Source: Alphaproteobacteria bacterium (lineage in GTDB: Bacteria; Pseudomonadota; Alphaproteobacteria; Rhodospirillales; Rhodospirillaceae). Taken from it: 11,799 nt of DNA. A program made the translations under genes and the position numbers. Positions 6,666 through 11,799 of this stretch are shown piece after piece (the first letter of the stretch is position 1; the number at the start of each line of letters is the position of its first letter). The stretch spans positions 1 through 11,799 of the forward strand of contig QKGW01000491.1 of the NCBI GenBank assembly GCA_003250275.1. The letters are read 5' to 3'. The notes below the pieces were generated by a model that was not told the origin of the DNA, did not search any database, and was given only the letters and a program-made list of their open reading frames with translations.

Positions 6666-6687
6666 CTCCAAAAGCGCGTGCGTCAAT
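6659..6687 (+). promoter_or_regulatory. Predicted promoter of the tctBCA-aldolase operon
   Basis: Consensus -35 TTGACA (6659-6664), a 17-nt spacer and a weak -10-like GTCAAT (6682-6687). Expected initiation near 6693 gives a leader of about 38 nt before the tctB ATG at 6731. The geometry and -10 sequence mirror the kinase promoter on the other strand. An in-frame ATG at 6686 lies inside the -10 box and is therefore unlikely to be the tctB start. Confidence 0.5.
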
Positions 6688-6730
6688 GAACCCTGTCGCC
6701 CGTCGGTGGGCGCCAAGGCGAGAGGGGCGC

Positions 6731-7168
6731 ATGAGCCGCAACAGTGATTTCTGGCTGTCGTTGGTGTTGCTGGGGTTCTCCGCGATCGCGGCGGCGCTCA
6801 CGCTCGACGTTCCCGCCGCCGGCACCGGCGGCACCCTCGGCCCGAGCTTCGTGCCCTGGCTGATGATCGCCGGCATCGCGCTCGGCGCGCTGATTCTGCT
6901 CTGGCGGTCGCAGCGCCACGCCGAGCTCGCCCTCGCGCCCCCCGGCGCGCGTCTTCTCGTCAAGCTCGGCGGCTTCCTGCTGCTGATGCTGGTTTACGCC
7001 ACGGTCTACGAACCGGTCGGCTATCTCATCAGTTCGTTGGTGTTTTTCGTCGTTGCCCTGCTGGTTCTGGGTGAACGCCGGTGGCTGCAGCTGGTGCTGG
7101 TGCCGCCGGGCGTGGTGCTCCTGGTCTACGTCGTCTTCACCCAGGTGATGCGGGTCTATCTGCCTTAA
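6731..7168 (+). CDS. tctB: TctB, small membrane subunit of TTT transporter
   Basis: Predicted 145-residue inner-membrane protein, the small poorly conserved subunit of a tripartite tricarboxylate (TTT) transporter, which works with TctA and a periplasmic TctC in carboxylate uptake driven by ion gradients. Hydrophobic segments lie near 7-24, 42-58, 76-92, 97-113 and 118-138. The first loop carries LGPSFVPWL (36-44), the usual TctB motif before the second helix. The ATG at 6731 is chosen because a GA/GG-rich ribosome-binding stretch (6721-6727) precedes it and the first helix begins at once; upstream starts at 6659 and 6686 overlap the promoter. It leads the operon, giving the order B-C-A instead of the more common C-B-A. 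Identification depends partly on the neighbours, since TctB sequences vary widely. Confidence 0.9.
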   Translation: MSRNSDFWLSLVLLGFSAIAAALTLDVPAAGTGGTLGPSFVPWLMIAGIALGALILLWRSQRHAELALAPPGARLLVKLGGFLLLMLVYATVYEPVGYLISSLVFFVVALLVLGERRWLQLVLVPPGVVLLVYVVFTQVMRVYLP

Positions 7169-7210
7169 ACCATCCGGCGCATCGAACCGGAGTCCTAGGG
7201 AGGAACAAGG

Positions 7211-8182
7211 ATGAGACGTTTCGCTTTTGCCGCGCTGTGCCTGTCGGCGCTCGCCGTTTCGACATCGGCGTTCGCCGCCGACTATCCGGCGCGTCCGGTT
7301 CAGGTGATCGTGCCCTACAACGCGGGCGGCGGCACCGACCTTGCGGCGCGCGTGCTCGCGCAGTCGCTCGAAAAGTACCTCGGCGGCACGGTGATCGTGC
7401 GCAACCAGCCGGGCGGCGGCGGTTCGATCGGCACCAGCGCGACGCTGCACGCGAAGCCCGACGGCTACACCATCGGCACCGGCTCGCAGGGTCCGCTCGT
7501 CATGCTGCCGAACTACGGCGGCATCGACTACGGCATCCAGGACGTCGACTTCCTCGCGCTGATGGGCCGCAACCTCATGGTGATCGCCGCCAACAAGGAC
7601 GCGCCCTACAACAACGCCAAGGAATTCCTCGCCTACGCCAAGGCGCATCCGGGCGAGGTGACGGTGGGCAACTCGGGTGCCGGCGGCGCCAACCACGTCG
7701 CCACCGAAGGCCTCGCGATGGAAGCGAACGTGAAGCTGAAGCCGATGCCGTTCGGCGGTTCCGCCGCGGCGGTCACCGCGGCGCTCGGCGGCCACATCCA
7801 GAGCGTGATCGCGCATCCGCCGGAGCTGATCAACCACGTCAAGGCCGGTAACCTCAAGCCGATCATGGTCCTCGAGGAGAAGCGCATCGCCGACTTCCCC
7901 GACACCATGACCGCGAAGGAAGCGGGCACCGACTTCACCTGGGCCGCCTGGAAGGGCATCGTCGCCCCCAAGGGCCTGCCGGCGGACGTCCGCGCGAAGC
8001 TCGTCGACGCGCTCGACAAGACCTTCCATGACGCCGATTTCCTGAAGAAGATGAAGGACATGGGCGAGGACATCGACTACCGCAAGTCGGATGGCTACAA
8101 GGCCCTCGCGATGAAGGACGCGGCCACCGCCGAAAAGGTGACGCGCGCCATCGGCCTCTACGGCATGAACGCGAAGAAGTAA
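7211..8182 (+). CDS. tctC: TctC, periplasmic binding protein of TTT transporter
   Basis: Predicted 323-residue periplasmic solute-binding protein of the Bug/TctC family. It has a clean signal peptide with a likely cut after AFA (residues 20-22), then YPARPVQVIVPYNAGGGTD (25-43), the family's first ligand loop. GGGGSIGTS (68-76), GTGSQGPL (89-96), VGNSGAGGANH (152-162) and DFTWAAWKG (241-249) line the predicted cleft. The strong ribosome-binding site GGGAGGA (7198-7204) sits 6 nt before the ATG, and Lys codons are more frequent than in the orphan paralog at 104-1087. It lies between tctB and tctA and is followed by an 11-bp hairpin likely to favour its higher expression. The ligand is probably a small hydroxy-carboxylate matching the catabolic genes, but Bug specificity cannot be read from sequence. 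Confidence 0.95.
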   Translation: MRRFAFAALCLSALAVSTSAFAADYPARPVQVIVPYNAGGGTDLAARVLAQSLEKYLGGTVIVRNQPGGGGSIGTSATLHAKPDGYTIGTGSQGPLVMLPNYGGIDYGIQDVDFLALMGRNLMVIAANKDAPYNNAKEFLAYAKAHPGEVTVGNSGAGGANHVATEGLAMEANVKLKPMPFGGSAAAVTAALGGHIQSVIAHPPELINHVKAGNLKPIMVLEEKRIADFPDTMTAKEAGTDFTWAAWKGIVAPKGLPADVRAKLVDALDKTFHDADFLKKMKDMGEDIDYRKSDGYKALAMKDAATAEKVTRAIGLYGMNAKK

Positions 8183-8193
8183 TCCGCCTGCCA

Positions 8194-8220
8194 CGCGGAC
8201 CGGCCCCGCGCCGGTCCGCG
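8194..8220 (+). promoter_or_regulatory. Intercistronic hairpin between tctC and tctA
   Basis: A perfect 11-bp GC-rich stem (CGCGGACCGGC at 8194-8204 with GCCGGTCCGCG at 8210-8220; loop CCCGC) begins 11 nt after the tctC stop codon and ends 10 nt before the tctA ribosome-binding site GGAGG (8231-8235). No U-tract follows, so full termination is unlikely. By analogy with malE-malF and other binding-protein operons, it probably stabilises the upstream mRNA or attenuates reading into tctA, giving excess binding protein over the membrane subunit. Confidence 0.6.
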
Positions 8221-8243
8221 CGTCCGCCACGGAGGTCGCCGCA

Positions 8244-9749
8244 ATGGACGCCACGTCCTACATCCTGCACGTGCTACAGCCCGAGATCCTGGCGGTGATC
8301 GCCATGGGCACCCTCGGCGGCATCATCATCGGTGCGCTGCCCGGCCTCACCGCCACCATGGGCGTCGCGCTCCTGATCCCGATGACGTTCGGCATGGACC
8401 CGGTCGAGGGCCTGTCGATGCTCATCGGCATCTACGTCGGCGGCATCTACGGCGGCTGCATCTCCTCGATCCTGATCAAGACGCCGGGCACCCCCGCCTC
8501 CGCCGCGACCGTTCTCGACGGCTACCCGATGGCGCAGAAGGGCGAGGCCGGCAAGGCGCTCGGCATGGCGACGATCGCCTCCGCCGCCGGTGGTCTGTTC
8601 TCCGCGCTGGTGCTCGCCACCCTCGCGCCGCAGCTCGCCAACATCGCGCTGCGCTTCGGCCCGGCCGAATATTTCGCGCTCGCGCTCTTCGGCCTCACCA
8701 TCATCGCCAGCCTCTCGGGCGACCTCCTCAAGGGGGCGATCGCGGGGATGCTCGGCGTGCTGGTGTCGTGCGTCGGCGCCGATCCGATCTCGGGCGCGTC
8801 GCGCTACACCTTCGGCTTTACCGGCTTCGCCGCCGGGTTCGCCTTCACCCCGGCGCTGATCGGCCTGTTCGCGGTCTCCGAGGTGTTCGTGCAGCTCGAA
8901 CACATCTTCGACGACCGGGTGAAGACGATGAAGGTTTCCGGGGTGTGGCCGACCCTCGCCGACCTGCGGGAGAGCACCGGCGCGCTGGTGCGCGGCTCGC
9001 TGATCGGCACGATCATCGGCATCGTGCCGGGCGTCGGCTCCGGCACCGCCTCGTGGATCAGCTACAACGAGACCCGCCGCGCCTCGAAGACGCCCGAGAA
9101 GTTCGGCACCGGCTACGCGCCCGGCATCGCCGCCACCGAAAGCGCCAACAACGCGGTGTGCGGCGGCGCGCTGGTGCCGCTCCTGGCCCTCGGCCTGCCC
9201 GGCGACGTCGTCACCGCGGTGCTGATGGGCGGCCTGATGATCCAGGGCCTCGCGCCCGGGCCGCTGCTGTTCCAGGACCACCCCGAGGTCGTCGTCGGCC
9301 TGTTCACCAGCAACTTCATCGCCAACATCTTCATGTTCGTGTTCGGCATGGCGGGGATCGCCTACTTCTCGAAGATCCTGCTGGTGCCGAAGAAGATCCT
9401 CACCATCGCCATCGCGCTGTTCTGCTTCATCGGTTCCTACGCCATCAACCTCAACGTGGTGGACCTCTACACCATGCTCGGCTTCGGCGTGGTCGGCTAC
9501 GTGATGCAGAAGTTCAACTTCTCCCAGGCGGCGCTGTGCATCGCGCTGATCCTCGGGCCGATGGCGGAATCGAACCTGCGCCTCGGGCTGCTCAACGTCG
9601 ACAACGACGTGATCAAGTTCTGCTCGGGTCCGATCACCCTGACCTTCCTGCTGCTGACGCCGCTGTCGCTCGCTTGGCCGATCTGGCAGCAGCGCCGCGC
9701 CAAACAAAAGGCCGCCCGTGCGGCCGCTTCCGGGGGAGCTTCCTCATGA
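8244..9749 (+). CDS. tctA: TctA, large membrane subunit of TTT transporter
   Basis: Predicted 501-residue polytopic inner-membrane protein, the conserved transport subunit of a TTT system; length is typical. Hydrophobic segments run through the whole protein, ending in a charged Arg/Lys/Ala-rich tail (about 482-501). Family motifs are GGIIIGALPGLTATMG (25-40), GGIYGGCISSILIKTPGTP (66-84) and YPMAQKGEAGKALGMA (94-109). A second copy of the signature, IGTIIGIVPGVGSGTA (about 254-269), reflects the internal duplication known in TctA. The middle and later parts, for example ESANNAVCGGALVPLLALGLPG, are equally characteristic. GGAGG lies 8 nt before the ATG. Its stop overlaps the start of the aldolase gene by 4 nt (ATGA), tying transport to catabolism in one message. 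Confidence 0.97.
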   Translation: MDATSYILHVLQPEILAVIAMGTLGGIIIGALPGLTATMGVALLIPMTFGMDPVEGLSMLIGIYVGGIYGGCISSILIKTPGTPASAATVLDGYPMAQKGEAGKALGMATIASAAGGLFSALVLATLAPQLANIALRFGPAEYFALALFGLTIIASLSGDLLKGAIAGMLGVLVSCVGADPISGASRYTFGFTGFAAGFAFTPALIGLFAVSEVFVQLEHIFDDRVKTMKVSGVWPTLADLRESTGALVRGSLIGTIIGIVPGVGSGTASWISYNETRRASKTPEKFGTGYAPGIAATESANNAVCGGALVPLLALGLPGDVVTAVLMGGLMIQGLAPGPLLFQDHPEVVVGLFTSNFIANIFMFVFGMAGIAYFSKILLVPKKILTIAIALFCFIGSYAINLNVVDLYTMLGFGVVGYVMQKFNFSQAALCIALILGPMAESNLRLGLLNVDNDVIKFCSGPITLTFLLLTPLSLAWPIWQQRRAKQKAARAAASGGASS

Positions 9750-10633
9750 CCGACCGTGTGCCGTTCGTCGCGCTCGTCACCTGCTTCAACGACGACGAAA
9801 CCCTGAACTTCGAGGCGACGCGCCGCCAAGTGCGCCGCCAGGTGGACGCGGGCAACGCGATCCTCTGCCTCGGCACCAACGGCGACTTCACCGCCCTCAC
9901 CTTCTCCGAGAAGGTGCGCCTCGCCGCCGAGGTGGTGGAGGAGGTGAACGGCCGGGTGAAGGTGTTCGCCAACGTCGGTACGCCCTCGACCTACGAGACC
10001 GTGCTGCTCGCCCGCGAGGTCGAGAAGGCGGGCGTCGACGGCCTCGCGGTGATCACGCCGTACTTCATCGGCTGCACCCAGGAGGGGCTCTACACCCACT
10101 TCGTCCGCGTCGCCGAATCGGTGCAGACGCCGACCTACCTCTACGACATCCCGGCGCGCACCCAGAACCACATCGAGCCCGAGACCTGCGCGCGCCTCGC
10201 CGAGCATCCGAACATCCTCGGCATCAAGGACAGCGGCGGCAGCAAGGACAGCCTCGACGCCTACCTCGCGATCGCCAACGCGCGCGACGACTTCGACGTC
10301 TTTTCCGGTCCGGATTCGCTCGTCTACTACGCCCTCGAGAACGGCGCTGCCGGTAGCATTTCGGGCCTCGGCAACGTCATGCCCGAGGTGTTGAACGCCA
10401 TCGTCAAGAGCTTCGAGGCCGGCGACCTCAAGGCGGCGCGGATCGCGCAGGAGCGTTTCACCGCGCTGCGCGTCGATCTCTACGCCCTCGGCTACCCGCC
10501 GGCGATGGTCAAGCGCGCGCTGTTCCTCTCCGACCCGACCGTCGGCGCGAGCCGCCAGCCCGCGCTGCTGCCCACCCCCGAGATCGACGCGAAGATCCGC
10601 GTCATCCTCGAAAAGCACCTCGCCGCCGCCTGA
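9746..10633 (+). CDS. DapA/NanA-family pyruvate aldolase or dehydratase
   Basis: Predicted 295-residue cytoplasmic (beta/alpha)8-barrel enzyme of the DHDPS/N-acetylneuraminate lyase superfamily, which forms a Schiff base with a 2-keto acid. Using E. coli DapA numbering, which fits almost exactly, Schiff-base Lys161 (GIKDSGG), Tyr133 (YDIPART) and carboxylate-binding Arg138 are present. The GTTGE loop reads GTNGD (43-47), and the second catalytic tyrosine Tyr107 is Phe (TPYFIG, 104-109). Loss of that proton-relay tyrosine, with the GTNG loop, points away from dihydrodipicolinate synthase and toward a 2-keto-3-deoxy sugar-acid aldolase or dehydratase. It is translationally coupled to tctA by a 4-nt overlap and followed 14 nt later by a 2-hydroxyacid dehydrogenase, so it probably acts on an imported acid or its oxidised form. 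The exact substrate is unknown. Confidence 0.92.
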   Translation: MTDRVPFVALVTCFNDDETLNFEATRRQVRRQVDAGNAILCLGTNGDFTALTFSEKVRLAAEVVEEVNGRVKVFANVGTPSTYETVLLAREVEKAGVDGLAVITPYFIGCTQEGLYTHFVRVAESVQTPTYLYDIPARTQNHIEPETCARLAEHPNILGIKDSGGSKDSLDAYLAIANARDDFDVFSGPDSLVYYALENGAAGSISGLGNVMPEVLNAIVKSFEAGDLKAARIAQERFTALRVDLYALGYPPAMVKRALFLSDPTVGASRQPALLPTPEIDAKIRVILEKHLAAA

Positions 10634-10647
10634 GAGGGGGAACCGTC

Positions 10648-11628
10648 ATGACCGTCGTCGTCACCACCTCGCCCGGCTTCGCCAAGTCGGGCCGCCCGGC
10701 CGAGGCGATCGCGCAGCGCGGCTGGGAGTTCCTCCGTTGCGCCGACACCGCGCTGCCCGACGGCGGCGTCTCGGCGCACCTCGACCGCGTCGAGTTTCTC
10801 GTCGTCGGCCTGTTTCCCGCTACCGCCGAGCAGATCGCCGCGATGCCGAAGCTCAAGGCGGTGATCAAGAACGGCGTCGGCGTCGACAACATCGACATCC
10901 CCGCCGCCACCGCGCGCGGCATCCCGGTGATCAACGCGCCGGGCACCAACGCCAACGCGGTGGCGGAACTCGCGCTCGGCGGAATGCTCAGCCTCGCGCG
11001 GCGGATTCCGCAGGGGCACATGTCGGTGGTCGGCGGCGGCTGGTCGCGCCACGTCGGCAGCGAGATCGCGGGCAAGACCCTCGGCGTCGTCGGCCTCGGC
11101 AACATCGGCCGCAACCTTGCCGCCAAGGCGGTGGCGCTCGGGATGAAGGTGGTCGCGACCGAACTCTACCCCGACGCCGCGTTCGTCGCGGCCCACGGGA
11201 TCGAGCTGATGCCGCTGCCTGAATTGCTCGCGTGCTCCGACTACGTGTCGCTGCACGTGTTCGGCGGCAAGGACAACGCGCACCTGATCGGCGCGGCGGA
11301 ACTCGCGCTGATGAAACCGACCGCGTTCCTGCTCAACTACGCGCGCGGCGAGGTCGTCGACCTCGATGCCCTGGTCGCGGCGCTTCAGGGCGGACGCCTC
11401 GGCGGTGCGGCGATCGACGCCTACGAGACCGAGCCGCCGGATCGTTCGCACCCGGTGTTCGCCGACCCGCGCGTGGTGTTCACGCCGCATTCGGGCGCGG
11501 ACACGGGGGAATCCTCGGAGCGTTGCGGCCTTTCGGTGATCGGCGACATCGACCTGATCCTCGCGGGGAAGGCTTCGCCCCGCTGCCTCAACCCGGAGGT
11601 TTTCGGCGCGTCAGCCGACCTGGGTTGA
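10648..11628 (+). CDS. D-isomer-specific 2-hydroxyacid dehydrogenase
   Basis: Predicted 326-residue cytoplasmic NAD(P)-dependent dehydrogenase of the SerA/GyaR/hydroxypyruvate reductase family. The outer substrate domain carries IKNGVGVDNIDI (73-84) and NAPGTNANAVAELAL (96-110). The Rossmann fold has GLGNIG (149-154). The catalytic Arg233 (NYARGE), Glu262 (YETEPP) and His281 (TPHSGAD) are all present, so it should be active. No C-terminal ACT domain follows, which argues against a full-length regulated phosphoglycerate dehydrogenase. The ribosome-binding site GAGGGGG (10634-10640) lies 7 nt before the ATG, and the gap to the aldolase gene is only 14 nt. It may oxidise a D-2-hydroxy acid to the keto acid used by the aldolase, or reduce glyoxylate or hydroxypyruvate formed by it. 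Its last 18 bp overlap the convergent GGDEF gene. Confidence 0.95.
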   Translation: MTVVVTTSPGFAKSGRPAEAIAQRGWEFLRCADTALPDGGVSAHLDRVEFLVVGLFPATAEQIAAMPKLKAVIKNGVGVDNIDIPAATARGIPVINAPGTNANAVAELALGGMLSLARRIPQGHMSVVGGGWSRHVGSEIAGKTLGVVGLGNIGRNLAAKAVALGMKVVATELYPDAAFVAAHGIELMPLPELLACSDYVSLHVFGGKDNAHLIGAAELALMKPTAFLLNYARGEVVDLDALVAALQGGRLGGAAIDAYETEPPDRSHPVFADPRVVFTPHSGADTGESSERCGLSVIGDIDLILAGKASPRCLNPEVFGASADLG

Positions 11629-11799
11629 TTGCATCGCGATCGGCCGTGCCGGTCGCGCCTCGGCGGCGACGGCGCGGTCGCGCCCGCCCGCCTTGGCGAG
11701 ATAGAGCGCACCGTCGGCGCGGCGCTTGAGTTCGGTGAGGGTGCTGTCGTCGCCCTCGCTCGAGGCGATGCCGATGCTGATCGTCACCCGCGGCTCCGA
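11611..11799 (-). CDS. C-terminal part of a second GGDEF protein (partial)
   Basis: The minus strand is open from the window edge to a TGA at 11613-11611, giving the last 62 residues of a protein whose start lies outside the window. The segment reads like the end of a GGDEF domain: RVTISIGIAS (4-13), then a variable stretch, then LKRRADGALYLAKAGGRDR (24-42), matching VSVGVAT and RRADAALYRAKSEGRDR in the cyclase at 1090-2217. A 20-residue unstructured tail follows. Whether the GGDEF signature itself is intact cannot be seen. The 3' end overlaps the convergent 2-hydroxyacid dehydrogenase gene by 18 bp. It has no start codon in the window, so a simple gene search would overlook it. Confidence 0.88.
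   Translation of the reverse strand, partial: SEPRVTISIGIASSEGDDSTLTELKRRADGALYLAKAGGRDRAVAAEARPARPIAMQSTQVG

Noticed and set aside
6683..8254. A 523-codon minus-strand open frame opposite tctB and tctC.
   Set aside because: It has a low-complexity Arg/His/Asp/Val composition and lies antisense to two genes with clear family signatures and ribosome-binding sites.
8274..9707. A 477-codon minus-strand open frame opposite tctA.
   Set aside because: It is a shadow of a strongly GC3-biased membrane gene, rich in His, Asp and Gln, without any domain signature or ribosome-binding site.
9746..10633. Naming the aldolase gene dapA.
   Set aside because: The Tyr107 position is Phe and the GTTGE loop is altered, and the context is catabolic, so a lysine-biosynthesis name is not supported.
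1..11799. Mobile elements, prophage genes, CRISPR arrays, tRNA or rRNA genes.
   Set aside because: No transposase or integrase motifs, target-site repeats, spaced repeat arrays or RNA-gene patterns were seen on either strand.

Overview
The window looks like a chromosomal stretch from a GC-rich proteobacterium, most likely an alphaproteobacterium. The evidence is strong G/C bias at third codon positions, long antisense shadow frames, tripartite tricarboxylate transport (TTT/Tct) genes with a Bug-type binding protein, and GGDEF enzymes. The genus cannot be fixed from the sequence. There are no RNA genes, insertion sequences, CRISPR arrays or prophage genes, and coding density is very high.

Layout. 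A plus-strand gene at 104-1087 encodes an orphan TctC/Bug-type periplasmic binding protein. It converges, with a 2-nt gap, on a minus-strand membrane diguanylate cyclase (2217-1090). Upstream of the cyclase, on the same strand, is a tight three-gene catabolic operon transcribed leftward from about 5630: a DUF1537 four-carbon acid-sugar kinase (5605-4511), a PdxA2-type phosphate-ester dehydrogenase (4514-3477, 4-nt overlap) and an iron-type alcohol dehydrogenase (3476-2346, no gap). Divergent from it is a GntR/FadR-type (FCD) regulator (5843-6592). The regulator is followed rightward by a transport and catabolism operon: tctB (6731-7168), tctC (7211-8182), tctA (8244-9749), a DapA/NanA-family aldolase or dehydratase (9746-10633, 4-nt overlap with tctA) and a D-isomer-specific 2-hydroxyacid dehydrogenase (10648-11628). 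The last gene overlaps by 18 bp the 3' end of a second GGDEF gene entering from the right edge on the minus strand (11799-11611, partial).

How it may work together. The TTT system probably imports a small hydroxylated carboxylate. The DUF1537 kinase and PdxA2 form the known phosphorylation and oxidative-decarboxylation pair that converts a tetronate such as D-threonate to dihydroxyacetone phosphate. The aldolase and the two dehydrogenases would process related acids or aldehydes. The kinase operon and the transporter operon appear to be co-regulated. A 17-bp element, identical at 14 of 17 positions, overlaps a consensus -35 box (TTGACA) at the same place in front of both operons, and is the best candidate for the GntR operator.

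Most worth attention: the two-promoter shared operator; two closely related TctC proteins in one locus of which only one has membrane partners; a diguanylate cyclase at each edge running tail-to-tail into a gene of the cluster; a perfect 11-bp hairpin between tctC and tctA; and substitutions in the DapA-like enzyme that argue against a lysine-biosynthesis role. The cluster reads as a variant of a known kind of sugar-acid catabolic locus with a possible c-di-GMP link, not as a wholly new type of system.
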